Source: Comamonas testosteroni (lineage in GTDB: Bacteria; Pseudomonadota; Gammaproteobacteria; Burkholderiales; Burkholderiaceae_C). Taken from it: a DNA stretch of 64,000 bases. The stretch spans positions 62,001-126,000 of the forward strand of contig NZ_KZ984449.1 in NCBI RefSeq assembly GCF_003569915.1. The letters run 5' to 3'. Position numbers and translations under genes: made by a program. The first letter of the stretch is position 1; each line of letters begins with the position of its first letter. A model generated the notes under the pieces. That model worked only from the letters and a program-made list of their open reading frames with translations, ran no database searches and had not been told where the DNA came from. Positions 33,638 to 44,241 of this stretch are shown here, piece by piece.

Positions 33638-34720
33638 TCAGGCCGTCTGCGCCTCCGCAGCCAGGGCGTAGTCGTTGTAGCCCTCGGCACCTGCGGTGTA
33701 GAGCGTCTTGCGGTCAAACTTGGACAGCGGCAGACCCAGGCGCATGCGCTGCACCAGATCAGGGTTGCCAATGAAGTGGCGCGCAAACGAGATGGCCTTG
33801 CCCTCACCCGCCTGCAACGCGGCTTCAGCGCTTTGCGCATCAAAGCCATCGTTGAGAATCAGGTTCTCGCCAAAGTTTTCGCGTGCCAGCTTGAAGGCGT
33901 CAATGCTGGGGTCAAACACCGCGCGCATCACATGCAGATAGGCGATGTTCTGCTGGGCAGCCTCACGCATCAACAGACCATGGGTTGCCGCGGAGTTTTC
34001 GTCCGAGGTGTCATTAAAGGTATTGCCAGGATTCAGGCGCAGACCCACGCGATCTGCACCAATGGCATCGCTCATGGCCGCCAGACATTCGACGGCGAAG
34101 CGCACGCGGTTGCTTGCTGCACCACCGTACTCATCGGTACGCTGGTTCACACCCGAACTCATGAACTGCATGCACAGATAGCCGCTGGTGCCGTGCAGCT
34201 CCACGCCATCAAAACCTGCGTCCACAGCACGCTTGGCAGCCGCAGCATGCTCGGCAATCGCCTTGCGCACTTCTTCAGCGGTCAGGGCCACAGGGACATC
34301 AAAGTCCTGCATGCCTGCGGCGTCCGTCCAGATCTGGCCCTTGGCTTGCACTTCAGACGATGAAACCGAGCGCACGCCTTGCGGCTTGATATGGTGGCTG
34401 CCAATGCGGCCCGAGTGCATGATCTGCAGCACGATGGAGCCGCCACGTGCATGGACAGCATCCGTCACACGCTGCCAGCCGCGCACATGTTCAGCAGTCT
34501 GAATGCCGGGCTGGCGGTTGTAGGCCTGACCCGTCACTTCAGGCCATGCGCCTTCTGCCACGATCAAGCCCGCATCACCACGCTGGCCGTAATGCTCGGC
34601 CATCAGTTCGGTGGGCGTGCCATCAACTTCGGCGCGGTTGCGCGTCATGGGGGCCATGACGATGCGGTTTTGCAGCGCAATCTTGCCCAGTTGCACGGGC
34701 GTGAAAAGAGTTTGGCTCAT
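33638..34720 (-). CDS. Old Yellow Enzyme family NAD(P)H:flavin oxidoreductase with altered active-site pair
   Basis: A 360-residue FMN enzyme of the OYE/NemA family, which reduces activated C=C bonds such as enones. FMN-barrel motifs are clear (NRIVMAPMTRNRA, LQIMHSGRIG, SVNQRTDEYGG-like GVNQRTDEYGG). The substrate-anchoring pair, normally His-x-x-Asn in HGANGYL, reads HGTSGYL here (His176, Ser179). The proton-donor Tyr181 is kept. This substitution is uncommon and may tune it to a bulky steroid enone. It is the last gene of unit A, 11 bp after the SnoaL gene. A role in reducing a steroid double bond (after dehydration of a hydroxyl) fits context but is inferred. Confidence 0.88.
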   Translation of the reverse strand: MSQTLFTPVQLGKIALQNRIVMAPMTRNRAEVDGTPTELMAEHYGQRGDAGLIVAEGAWPEVTGQAYNRQPGIQTAEHVRGWQRVTDAVHARGGSIVLQIMHSGRIGSHHIKPQGVRSVSSSEVQAKGQIWTDAAGMQDFDVPVALTAEEVRKAIAEHAAAAKRAVDAGFDGVELHGTSGYLCMQFMSSGVNQRTDEYGGAASNRVRFAVECLAAMSDAIGADRVGLRLNPGNTFNDTSDENSAATHGLLMREAAQQNIAYLHVMRAVFDPSIDAFKLARENFGENLILNDGFDAQSAEAALQAGEGKAISFARHFIGNPDLVQRMRLGLPLSKFDRKTLYTAGAEGYNDYALAAEAQTA

Positions 34721-34731
34721 ACAGACTCTCC

Positions 34732-35379
34732 TTAGCGCACACGCATGCGCGGCGCGGGTGTGCCGCGGCGCATGGTTTTGAGAAATTGCTCCAGCGGAGC
34801 AGGCGCAGCCACTTGTGGCAGCTCATCCTTGTCAGGGCGGTTGGCCCAGAATTCTTTCCAGCTGGGGAACAGGTCGTGGAAAGCACCGTGATAGGGCTCA
34901 CGACCGGGCCAGCGCATCTTCATGTCGCCAATCGGAGGCTTGTTCAGATCGGTGGCATACCAGTAGCAGGGCAGACGGCGGCGGAAGAACCACTGACCGT
35001 CAATGCGCTCGTAGTCATCCCAGTACAGCATCTGCATGATGACCCATTCGGCACCGCACTCATGCTCGTTCTTGGAATAGACCACGCCCGTGGCGTGATC
35101 CTTGTCCACAAACTCGATGATGTGCTGACCCAGGTGATGAGAGGTGCCCGTGAACTGGTCACGCAGCGTGCTGTCCTGCCAGGCCATGAAATGTGCACGG
35201 CCAACTTTCTCTTTGCCCACCTTGATATCGGGAGCAAACAGATTGACGTGCGCATCCATGTCGCGCATATCCAGCGACAGAGAGTACTTGCCAGCCAGCT
35301 GACGGATCGCATCCAGCGATTCCAGCCTGTCGATACGCTCATCCAGCGTTTGTGGCCACTGATTCACGGGTTCACTCAT
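34732..35379 (-). CDS. SnoaL/NTF2-fold protein, possible steroid dehydratase
   Basis: A 215-residue protein whose first 140 residues look like the SnoaL-like/NTF2 cone fold. A helix with IRQLAGKYSLSLDMRDMDAHVNLFAPD provides Tyr32 and Asp40, followed by TSHHLGQHIIEF (His81/82) and a Tyr-rich strand (LYWDDYERIDGQWFFRRR). Bile-acid 7-alpha-dehydratases of the BaiE type and ketosteroid isomerases share this fold and use a Tyr/Asp/His set. The last 70 residues (PPIGDMKMRWPGREPY...) are an extension not usual in the short family members. It sits between an SDR and the OYE gene. Dehydration of a ring hydroxyl followed by OYE reduction is an attractive but untested reading. Confidence 0.7.
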   Translation of the reverse strand: MSEPVNQWPQTLDERIDRLESLDAIRQLAGKYSLSLDMRDMDAHVNLFAPDIKVGKEKVGRAHFMAWQDSTLRDQFTGTSHHLGQHIIEFVDKDHATGVVYSKNEHECGAEWVIMQMLYWDDYERIDGQWFFRRRLPCYWYATDLNKPPIGDMKMRWPGREPYHGAFHDLFPSWKEFWANRPDKDELPQVAAPAPLEQFLKTMRRGTPAPRMRVR

Positions 35380-35394
35380 CTCTCAAACCTTCTC

Positions 35395-36162
35395 TTACAG
35401 CGCAGTCACCAGAACAGCGGAACGACCACCATCCACAGGCAAAGCAGCGCCAGTCACATAGCTGGCTTCATCGCTGGCCAGGAACAGAATGGCGTTAGCC
35501 AGCTCAATGGACTGACCGACACGGCCCATGGGGATGAGCTTTTCAGTCGTCTTGCGCGAGGCTTCATCGGCCAGCATGCCGGCGGTGGAAGGTGTCTCGA
35601 CCACAGCAGGAATCACCACGTTCACGCGCACGCCAGTGGGCGCGCCTTCGGCTGCCGCAGCCCGCGAGAAGTTGATAACCGCCGCCTTGGCAGCCGAGTA
35701 ACCCGACATATAAGGCGTACCCAGCGTGCCGCAGATGGAGCTGATGTTGACGACGGAGCCGCCCTTTTCCTTCATCAGCTTTAGCGCCGTGCGGGTGCCC
35801 CAGAAAGTGCCGTCAACCGAAGTGCTGAAGTTGGCTTGCCAGTCCTGTGTGGACATGGCTTCGATACCGCCCCAGGTATAGGCCATGGCGTTGTTGACCA
35901 GAATATCCAGCTTGCCGTGGTTCTTGGCAGCCTGTTCCAGCGCACCGACGATCTGCGCTTCCTGACCCACATCAGCCACCACGGCCTCAGCCTTGCCGCC
36001 TGCAGCCTTGATTTTTGCAACGACTTCTTCCAGAGGTTCCTTGCGGCGACCGCAGATCACCACAGTCGCACCTTCCTGTGCGAAACGCTCTGCTGTGGCA
36101 GCACCAATGCCGGAGCCACCACCGGTGACGAATGCAACTTTGCCTTCCAGACGCTTGCTCAT
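35395..36162 (-). CDS. Short-chain dehydrogenase/reductase (unit A, second gene)
   Basis: A 255-residue classical SDR with TGGGSGIG at the cofactor site, VNNAMAYTWGG in place of the usual NNAG, Ser in NISSICG and YSAAKAA as the Tyr/Lys pair. CGRR after strand 2 suggests NADP preference. The C-terminus PVDGGRSAVLVTAL is ordinary. It begins 12 bp after the first SDR of the unit and ends 15 bp before the SnoaL gene. A hydroxysteroid dehydrogenase is the best guess, because unit A shares its candidate box with tesB. Confidence 0.85.
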   Translation of the reverse strand: MSKRLEGKVAFVTGGGSGIGAATAERFAQEGATVVICGRRKEPLEEVVAKIKAAGGKAEAVVADVGQEAQIVGALEQAAKNHGKLDILVNNAMAYTWGGIEAMSTQDWQANFSTSVDGTFWGTRTALKLMKEKGGSVVNISSICGTLGTPYMSGYSAAKAAVINFSRAAAAEGAPTGVRVNVVIPAVVETPSTAGMLADEASRKTTEKLIPMGRVGQSIELANAILFLASDEASYVTGAALPVDGGRSAVLVTAL

Positions 36163-36174
36163 GTTCTTTTCTCC

Positions 36175-36915
36175 TTACAGGAAGGCGCTGCCGCCGTTGA
36201 CCGCCACGTTCTGACCGGTCACAAAACCGCTGTCATCGCTGGCCAGGAACACTGCCACCTTGGCAATGTCATCGGGTTCAGCCATGCGGCCCATGGGCAC
36301 GCCGGCGATGATGGCGTCAGCCCATTCCTGAGGAATGCCTTGCATCATGGGGGTATTGGTGGGGCCGGGAACCAGCGTGTTCACGCGGATCTTCTTGGGG
36401 GCCAGTTCCTTGGCCATGCCACGGGTCAGACCCATGATGGCGGCCTTCGATGCGCAGTAATGCGCAGGGCCGTCACCGCTAACTGCGGACGTGCTGGAGA
36501 TATTGACGATGGCACCGCCCTTGCCTTCTTGCATCTGCTTGACTGCAGCACGTGCGCAGTAGAAGGCACCGTTCAGGTTCACGCCAATCACGCGCTCCCA
36601 GGTGGCATCAGGAATGTCTGCAAACTGATCGACAGAACCCACGCCGGCGTTGTTCACCAGCACTTCAACAGCACCCAGCTTTTCGCGCACTTCCACAAAC
36701 AGCTTGTCGACGGCTGCGCTGTCGGCCACGTTCACGGAACAGGCCAGGTGCTTGCCAGCCTTGCCTTCCTTGCCTTCCAGAGTCTGTTTGGCAGCTTCTT
36801 CGTTCAGGTCCACTGCAACGACGGTAGCGCCTTCGTCAGCGAAACGCTGAGCGATCGCACGACCCATACCCTGACCTGCACCCGTGACCACGGCCACTTT
36901 TCCAGCTAAACGCAT
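36175..36915 (-). CDS. Short-chain dehydrogenase/reductase (unit A, first gene)
   Basis: A 246-residue SDR with TGAGQGMGRAIA, VNNAGVGS, Ser in NISSTSAVSG and YCASKAA. Asp after strand 2 (VAVDLNEEA) points to NAD. It begins a four-gene unit with the second SDR, a SnoaL-fold protein and an Old Yellow Enzyme. AAGGAGACAAGA precedes ATG 36915. The candidate regulator box lies 67 bp upstream. It could be a hydroxysteroid dehydrogenase or a 3-oxoacyl reductase; sequence cannot decide. Confidence 0.86.
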   Translation of the reverse strand: MRLAGKVAVVTGAGQGMGRAIAQRFADEGATVVAVDLNEEAAKQTLEGKEGKAGKHLACSVNVADSAAVDKLFVEVREKLGAVEVLVNNAGVGSVDQFADIPDATWERVIGVNLNGAFYCARAAVKQMQEGKGGAIVNISSTSAVSGDGPAHYCASKAAIMGLTRGMAKELAPKKIRVNTLVPGPTNTPMMQGIPQEWADAIIAGVPMGRMAEPDDIAKVAVFLASDDSGFVTGQNVAVNGGSAFL

Positions 36916-36981
36916 TCTTGTCTCCTTGTTGATCCGAAATCAAAACGTGGAGACAGCGTAAGAAAAAAAGTGCTTGAGCCC

Positions 36982-36999
36982 ATCGTCCAACAAGACTAA
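36982..36999. promoter_or_regulatory. Candidate TesR box before unit A
   Basis: ATCGTC-CAACAA-GACTAA. Both half-sites match the tesB site exactly and the spacer is again six bases. It lies 67 bp upstream of the first SDR ATG. Confidence 0.6.
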
Positions 37000-37020
37000 G
37001 CAAATCGGCGCGATGCACTA

Positions 37021-37070
37021 CAAATTTAGTAGCTGCAAGCCTAATCAGTACATAGACAAGAGGCAGTTTT
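37021..37070. repeat. Dispersed repeat copy
   Basis: TTTAGTAGCTGCAAGCCTAA and the following bases to AGAGGCAG resemble the copy inside the unknown gene at 51372-51424 (reverse strand). It lies between the unit A promoter and tRNA-Cys. Confidence 0.45.
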
Positions 37071-37117
37071 GAGCAGAAAAAGAAAAAGCCAGAATTCCGA
37101 AGAATTCTGGCTTATCT

Positions 37118-37191
37118 TGGAGGCGCGAACCAGAGTCGAACTGGTCTAACCGGATTTGCAATCCGGGGCATAACCGCTTTGCTATCGCGCC
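37118..37191 (-). tRNA. tRNA-Cys (GCA)
   Basis: A 74-nt cloverleaf on the minus strand, with acceptor stem GGCGCGA paired to TCGCGCC, anticodon GCA within GGATTGCAAATCC, TTCGACTC T-loop and an encoded CCA end. Confidence 0.97.
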
Positions 37192-37207
37192 GTCATCACA
37201 AAAAACC

Positions 37208-37283
37208 TGGAGCGGGAAAACGGGTTCGAACCGTCGACCTATACCTTGGCAAGGTATCGCTCTACCAACTGAGCTATTCCCGC
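37208..37283 (-). tRNA. tRNA-Gly (GCC), copy 3 in transcription order
   Basis: A 76-nt tRNA starting GCGGGAATAGCTCAGTTGG, anticodon GCC (CTTGCCAAG), GGTTCGAACC T-arm and encoded CCA. Identical to the other two copies. Confidence 0.97.
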
Positions 37284-37341
37284 ACTCAAAAGACTTAACG
37301 CCTTCTGATGCGAACCTGTATTGCTACAGGTTCTGAAAACC

Positions 37342-37417
37342 TGGAGCGGGAAAACGGGTTCGAACCGTCGACCTATACCTTGGCAAGGTATCGCTCTACC
37401 AACTGAGCTATTCCCGC
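37342..37417 (-). tRNA. tRNA-Gly (GCC), copy 2
   Basis: Same 76-nt sequence as its neighbours, with anticodon GCC and encoded CCA. Confidence 0.97.
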
Positions 37418-37474
37418 ATTCAAAAGACTTATCGCCTTCTGATGCGAACCTGCATTGCTACAGATTCTGAAACC

Positions 37475-37550
37475 TGGAGCGGGAAAACGGGTTCGAACCG
37501 TCGACCTATACCTTGGCAAGGTATCGCTCTACCAACTGAGCTATTCCCGC
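37475..37550 (-). tRNA. tRNA-Gly (GCC), copy 1 (promoter-proximal)
   Basis: Same 76-nt sequence as its neighbours, first in the minus-strand array Gly-Gly-Gly-Cys. The 110-bp gap to lon upstream holds TACAAT-like segments (for example in GTTGTACAATG) that could serve as the array's -10. Confidence 0.97.
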
Positions 37551-37660
37551 ATATCTACCGAAGCCCAACATTGTACAACGTTGTTTGCTGCGATGGATGA
37601 ATTGTAGCGCAGTTCTTGGGGCTTCCAGGAAAAACGCCACAATTTTCACAAAACTGCCAA

Positions 37661-40075
<2,415 letters not shown>

Positions 40076-40133
40076 AGATATCCTCGGTGTATCAGCGGAA
40101 GATGGTCCGCCTACCGGTGTATTTCAACCCCAA

Positions 40134-40212
40134 GGCGCAAATTGTTTTTGCGCCTGCAGGGCCATTGCCTCTGATTCATCAGCAGCAAAGCACCTCATTC
40201 ACGGTGCTTTGC
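40134..40212. other. Two hairpins in the clpX-lon gap
   Basis: GGCGCAAA/TTTGCGCC (40134-40154, five-base loop) and GCAAAGCACC/GGTGCTTTGC (40185-40212, eight-base loop) lie between clpX and lon. On the minus strand neither is followed by a U-run. They may reduce read-through from clpX so that lon can use its own promoter. Confidence 0.5.
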
Positions 40213-40226
40213 CTGCTTGCACAGTA

Positions 40227-41489
40227 TCAGGCCTTTTTGGCCGCTTCGCGGTAAACCAGCAAGGGGGTCTTGCCGTCTTCAATCGTGGCCTCTTCCACCA
40301 CGACTTTTTCCACATTCTCGGCCGTGGGCAGCTCGAACATGGTGCCGATCAGCGATTGCTCGAGAATCGAGCGCAGGCCACGGGCGCCAGTCTTGCGCGC
40401 CAGCGCCTTGCGGGCAATGGCTTTGAGCGCTGCGGGGCGGATTTCCAGCTCCACGCCTTCCATAGCCAGCAGCTTGCTGTACTGCTTGACCAGCGCGTTC
40501 TTGGGCTCGGTCAGAATCTGCACCAGAGCGTCTTCGCTCAGCTCAGCCAACGCGGTCACCACGGGCATACGGCCCACCAGCTCGGGGATGATGCCGAACT
40601 TGATCAGATCTTCAGGCTCGATTTCCTGGAAGACTTCAGAAATGGAACGCTGCTTCTTGCTCTTGACGGCAGCGCCAAAGCCAATGCCCGAAGCTTCGGT
40701 ACGGTTTTCGATGACCTTTTCCAGACCCGCGAACGCACCGCCGCAGATGAACAGGATGTTGGTGGTGTCGATCTGCAAAAAGTCCTGATTGGGATGCTTG
40801 CGGCCACCCTGAGGAGGGATGCTGGCCATCGTGCCTTCAATCAGCTTGAGCAGCGCCTGCTGCACGCCTTCACCCGAGACGTCACGCGTGATGCTGGGGT
40901 TGTCGGACTTGCGCGAGATCTTGTCGATTTCGTCGATGTAGACGATGCCGCGCTGAGCACGTTCGACGTCGTACTCGCAGCTTTGCAGCAGCTTCTGGAT
41001 GATGTTTTCGACGTCTTCACCCACATAACCGGCTTCGGTCAGTGTGGTGGCGTCAGCCATCACGAATGGCACGTTCAGCTGGCGCGCCAGCGTCTGGGCC
41101 AGCAGCGTCTTGCCCGAGCCGGTGGGGCCAATCAGCAAGATATTGCTCTTGGCCAGCTCCACCTCGTCCTTGCCCGCCTTATCCTTGTAGCGCAGACGCT
41201 TGTAGTGGTTGTACACGGCCACGGCCAGCGTGCGCTTGGCCTGCTCCTGACCAATCACATAGTTGTCGAGATTGTTCTTGATGTCGGCTGGCGTAGGCAG
41301 ATCACCGCGACCATCCTTGGCGTCAACGGCAGGCTGCTCGTCACGAATGATCTCGTTGCACAGATCGATGCACTCGTCACAGATGAAGACGGAGGGGCCA
41401 GCGATCAGCTTCTTGACCTCATGCTGGCTTTTGCCGCAGAAGGTGCAATACAAATTCTTTTCGGTGGAAGAGCCTTTTTTGTCGGCCAT
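40227..41489 (-). CDS. clpX: ClpX, ATP-dependent unfoldase of the ClpXP protease
   Basis: A 420-residue AAA+ protein that unfolds tagged substrates and feeds them to ClpP. The N-terminal zinc-binding domain has four cysteines ([11 protein letters not shown]...CDEC). Walker A is [15 protein letters not shown], Walker [11 protein letters not shown], and the ClpP-docking loop is IGFGAAV. Full length. It follows clpP by 176 bp and precedes lon by 151 bp on the same strand, as in many proteobacteria. Confidence 0.98.
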   Translation of the reverse strand: MADKKGSSTEKNLYCTFCGKSQHEVKKLIAGPSVFICDECIDLCNEIIRDEQPAVDAKDGRGDLPTPADIKNNLDNYVIGQEQAKRTLAVAVYNHYKRLRYKDKAGKDEVELAKSNILLIGPTGSGKTLLAQTLARQLNVPFVMADATTLTEAGYVGEDVENIIQKLLQSCEYDVERAQRGIVYIDEIDKISRKSDNPSITRDVSGEGVQQALLKLIEGTMASIPPQGGRKHPNQDFLQIDTTNILFICGGAFAGLEKVIENRTEASGIGFGAAVKSKKQRSISEVFQEIEPEDLIKFGIIPELVGRMPVVTALAELSEDALVQILTEPKNALVKQYSKLLAMEGVELEIRPAALKAIARKALARKTGARGLRSILEQSLIGTMFELPTAENVEKVVVEEATIEDGKTPLLVYREAAKKA

Positions 41490-41541
41490 GGGGGCTGTGC
41501 CTCGTTACGAAAAAACGAAAATTAATGATAACCAAAGACAA

Positions 41542-41609
41542 GGCGGCGTTGCCCTTCAGGGACAAACGCCGCCGAGCCTGTGACGGGAGATTTTTCGCAC
41601 GCTCCCGTC
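41542..41609. other. Two stem-loops in the clpP-clpX gap
   Basis: GGCGGCGTT/AACGCCGCC (41542-41573) and GACGGGAG/CTCCCGTC (41582-41609). The second is followed by TTTTT on the plus strand only, where no gene needs termination. On the coding (minus) strand the first could act as an attenuator in the clpX leader. Confidence 0.45.
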
Positions 41610-41622
41610 TTTTTAATGAAAA

Positions 41623-41667
41623 CGCCTTACAGCCTATATAAATCAAGGACTAGGCGCTATCATTTTT
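41623..41667. repeat. Dispersed repeat abutting the clpP stop codon
   Basis: On the minus strand it reads AATGATAGCGCCTAGTCCTT followed by GATTTATATAGGC. It starts within the TAA stop of clpP. It shares CTAGTCCTT and ATATAGGC with the copy at 49819-49859, arranged in a different order. Confidence 0.55.
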
Positions 41668-42274
41668 AAGATCGCTTGCTGATCACCTGATCCACCAGAC
41701 CATAGTCCTTGGCCTCATCAGCCGAAAGGAAATAGTCACGCTCGGTGTCGTGCTGGATCTTTTCCAGAGGCTGGCCGGTGTTTTCCGCCAGGATCTTGTT
41801 CAGGCGTTCGCGGGTCTTGAGGATCTCGCGGGCGTGAATTTCGATCTCGGTGGCCTGACCACGGGCACCGCCCAGAGGCTGGTGAATCATGACCTGGGCA
41901 TTGGGCAACGCATAACGCTTGCCCTTGGCACCCGCAGACAGCAGGAACGCGCCCATGCTGGCAGCCATGCCGGTGCACAGGGTGGACACATCCGGCTTGA
42001 TGAAGTTCATGGTGTCGAAAATCGCCATGCCAGCCGTGACGCTGCCGCCGGGCGAGTTGATGTAGAAGGAAATGTCCTTGTCAGGGTTTTCGCTTTCCAG
42101 GAACAGCAACTGAGCCACCACCAGATTGGCGGTCTGGTCGTTGACCTCGCCCACCAGGAAAATCACGCGCTCCTTGAGCAGACGCGAATAAATGTCGTAG
42201 GAGCGCTCGCCGCGACCCGACTGTTCAATGACCATGGGCACCATGCCCAAACCCAATGTATCCAATGCGCTCAT
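41666..42274 (-). CDS. clpP: ClpP, proteolytic subunit of Clp protease
   Basis: A 202-residue serine protease that forms the tetradecameric chamber used by ClpX or ClpA. The catalytic Ser lies in [11 protein letters not shown], His in [10 protein letters not shown] and Asp in [12 protein letters not shown] short N-terminal propeptide region ([18 protein letters not shown]) is present. It lies between tig and clpX on the same strand. Confidence 0.98.
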   Translation of the reverse strand: MSALDTLGLGMVPMVIEQSGRGERSYDIYSRLLKERVIFLVGEVNDQTANLVVAQLLFLESENPDKDISFYINSPGGSVTAGMAIFDTMNFIKPDVSTLCTGMAASMGAFLLSAGAKGKRYALPNAQVMIHQPLGGARGQATEIEIHAREILKTRERLNKILAENTGQPLEKIQHDTERDYFLSADEAKDYGLVDQVISKRS

Positions 42275-42314
42275 GTTTTCTCCAGTGCTATGCGCCTACT
42301 GTAGCCGCATTCTG

Positions 42315-42384
42315 AAATGAAAATGGGGCTTGCGCGTAAAAGCACAAGCCCCGCTATTCAGCTTATCGGTGCAAGCACCGATAA
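42315..42384 (-). terminator. Paired hairpins after trigger-factor gene
   Basis: Two stems follow the tig stop: TTATCGGTGC/GCACCGATAA (42363-42384) and GGGGCTTG/CAAGCCCC (42325-42352). On the minus strand the second is followed by ATTTTCATTT, which makes it a plausible, moderately strong terminator separating tig from clpP. Confidence 0.65.
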
Positions 42385-42395
42385 AAGGCCGCAAA

Positions 42396-43706
42396 TTAAG
42401 CCTGACCCATCAGTTCGTCGAAGGACACAGCCTTGTCGGTCACCTTGGCCTTGCCCAGCACGAACTCGGTCACGTTGTTTTCGATCACAACGGCTTCGAC
42501 TTCAGCCAGACGGTTGCGGTCGCCGAAGTACCAGCGCACCACGTCTTCGGGCTTTTCGTAGCTGGAAGCCAGCTCTTCCACGTGAGCCTTGATTTGCTCA
42601 GCAGTGGCTTGCAGGTTGTTGGTCTTGACCAGCTCGGCCACCACCAGACCCAGACGCACGCGGCGCTCGGCTTGAGGCAGGAAGATTTCCTGAGGGATTT
42701 CGGCCTTGCCAGCGTCCTTGATGCCGCGTTGCTGCAGCTCGGCACGAGCGCCTTCCATCAGGCGGCCCACTTCGGCTTGCACGGAAGCCTGGGGCAGGTC
42801 CAGCTCGGCCACGGACACCAGAGCGTCCATCACGGCTTGCTTGTTACGACCTTGAACGCGGAACTTCACTTCGCGCTCCAGGTTCTTCTTGATGTCGTCG
42901 CGCAGGGCTTCAACAGAGCCGCCTTCCACGCCCAAAGTCTTCACGAATTCTTCGTTGACTTCAGGCAGTTGAGCAGCTTCCACCTTCTTGACGGTCACCA
43001 GGAAGTCGGCAGTCTTGCCGGCCACGTCTTCACCGTGGTAGTCAGCAGGGAACGCCAGAGGGAAAGTCTTGGACTCGCCAGCCTTCATGCCGCGGGTTGC
43101 GTCTTCGAATTCCTTGAGCATCTGGCCTTCACCCACCAGGAACTGGAAGTCTTCAGCCTTGCCGCCAGCGAAAGTTTCGCCGTCGATCTTGCCTTCAAAG
43201 TCCACGGTCACGCGGTCGCCGTCAGCTGCAGCTTCGGTGGCGGGGCGCTCGTTGAACGTGCGGCGCTGCTTGCGCAGAATGTCCACCGTCTTGTCGATGG
43301 CAGCGTCGTCCACATTGGCGGACAGCTTTTCCACTTCGGCGGCAGCCAGATCACCGATCTTGACTTCAGGCATCACTTCGAAGATGGCTTCGAATTGAGC
43401 TTCGCCTTCAGGGGCGCCTTCCTTTTCGGAGATCTTGGGCTGACCGGCAACGCGCAGGTCGGCTTCGTTCACGGCAGCAGCAAAAGCCTCGCCCACCTTG
43501 TCGTTCAGCACTTCGTACTGCACGGAGTAGCCATAGCGCTGGGCCACAACGCTCATGGGCACCTTGCCGGGACGGAAGCCGTCCATCTTCACAGTGCGGG
43601 CAACCTTCTTCAGGCGTGCATCCACTTCGGACTGGATAGAGGACAGGGGCACGCTCAGCGTGATCTTGCGCTCGAGCTTTTCAAGAGTTTCAACGTTAAC
43701 GGCCAT
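42396..43706 (-). CDS. tig: Trigger factor, ribosome-associated chaperone and peptidyl-prolyl isomerase
   Basis: A 436-residue chaperone that binds nascent chains at the ribosome exit tunnel. The ribosome-binding signature GFRPGKVP lies near residue 44. The FKBP-type isomerase domain follows ([20 protein letters not shown], about 155-175), then the helical C-terminal domain. ATG 43706 begins [17 protein letters not shown] and has AGGA upstream. The open frame upstream (23 codons) lacks similarity. First gene of the tig-clpP-clpX-lon series; a TATAAT sequence about 240 bp upstream suggests a long leader. Confidence 0.97.
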   Translation of the reverse strand: MAVNVETLEKLERKITLSVPLSSIQSEVDARLKKVARTVKMDGFRPGKVPMSVVAQRYGYSVQYEVLNDKVGEAFAAAVNEADLRVAGQPKISEKEGAPEGEAQFEAIFEVMPEVKIGDLAAAEVEKLSANVDDAAIDKTVDILRKQRRTFNERPATEAAADGDRVTVDFEGKIDGETFAGGKAEDFQFLVGEGQMLKEFEDATRGMKAGESKTFPLAFPADYHGEDVAGKTADFLVTVKKVEAAQLPEVNEEFVKTLGVEGGSVEALRDDIKKNLEREVKFRVQGRNKQAVMDALVSVAELDLPQASVQAEVGRLMEGARAELQQRGIKDAGKAEIPQEIFLPQAERRVRLGLVVAELVKTNNLQATAEQIKAHVEELASSYEKPEDVVRWYFGDRNRLAEVEAVVIENNVTEFVLGKAKVTDKAVSFDELMGQA

Positions 43707-44016
43707 GATTTTTCCTAAGAGGGATAAGGACCGTGCAGATTGCAGCGCAACCCGCACCGTATTGCGCAAAGTCACAGTACGCGCATGCTTGGCGATCTCA
43801 TCGCGGCATGCGGCACCACAAATTTTCCGAAGCCTGTTCCTGAACCGGACTACCCGAGCCGACGGACCGAATGCCCCGGCAGTGATGTGCTGCCCCTGCG
43901 ACGGGCGCCGGGCATCTGCTCAAATCGGGAACAGGCGAAGCCGACCATTATAACGAGGCGCGGCATGGCCTCCGAGATCGGATATCAGGGGTTTGCCTGA
44001 AAAGGCTGACAGGAAA
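43707..44016. promoter_or_regulatory. tig upstream region with a consensus -10 element
   Basis: A gap of more than 300 bp. On the minus strand a perfect TATAAT lies at 43952-43947 in CGTTATAATGG, but the -35 is poor. If used, the tig leader would be about 235 nt and GC-rich, enough for structure. No small open frame with a good ribosome site was seen. Confidence 0.45.
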
Positions 44017-44047
44017 AGAAAAAGCCCGTACCGCGAGGGTGACGGGC
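44017..44047 (-). terminator. Terminator after tRNA-Leu
   Basis: On the minus strand GCCCGT and ACGGGC pair around a roughly 12-base loop and are followed by TTTTTCTTTTC. It lies 24 bp downstream of the tRNA-Leu 3' end. Confidence 0.85.
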
Positions 44048-44070
44048 CTGGGCAGAGGACTGCCGAATTC

Positions 44071-44157
44071 TGGTGCGCGGAGCCGGACTCGAACCGGCAC
44101 GGTGTTGCCACCGTCAGGACCTAAACCTGGTGCGTCTACCAATTTCGCCACCCGCGC
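44071..44157 (-). tRNA. tRNA-Leu (TAG)
   Basis: An 87-nt type II tRNA on the minus strand with a long variable arm, acceptor GCGCGGG, anticodon TAG in GGTTTAGGTCC, T-arm GGTTCGAGTCC and encoded CCA. Confidence 0.96.
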
Positions 44158-44207
44158 GGTCAGCAATGCGCAAATTTACGCTCTACTGAGGTCAAGACGC
44201 AGATTCT

Positions 44208-44225
44208 AGCCGCAAATTAGCGGCT
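44208..44225. other. Hairpin after RND gene
   Basis: AGCCGC/GCGGCT with a six-base loop, 17 bp beyond the RND stop. It lacks a strong T-run, so only a weak terminator candidate. Confidence 0.4.
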
Positions 44226-44241
44226 TCTGGCGCAAACAATG

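Larger units (their letters stand above)
37208..37550. repeat. Tandem triplication of tRNA-Gly plus spacer
   Basis: Three identical 76-nt tRNA-Gly genes begin at 37208, 37342 and 37475, with periods of 134 and 133 bp. The two 57-58-bp spacers are also nearly identical (CAAAAGACTTA...CGCCTTCTGATGCGAACC). The repeat unit is therefore gene plus spacer, which points to recent tandem duplication. Confidence 0.9.

Noticed and set aside
13757..36999. Steroid cluster as a mobile or recently acquired island
   Set aside because: No transposase, integrase or attachment repeat was found. The neighbouring tRNA-Cys/Gly genes are intact and no partial tRNA copy lies at the other end. Base composition looks even by eye, though I could not compute it.
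37208..37550. Tandem repeats as a CRISPR array
   Set aside because: The repeat units are tRNA-Gly genes with near-identical spacers; CRISPR spacers would be unique and about 30-40 bp.
41582..41614. Strong plus-strand terminator between clpP and clpX
   Set aside because: GACGGGAG/CTCCCGTC followed by TTTTT points to the plus strand, where no gene precedes it. It cannot end the clpP transcript, so I list it only as a hairpin.
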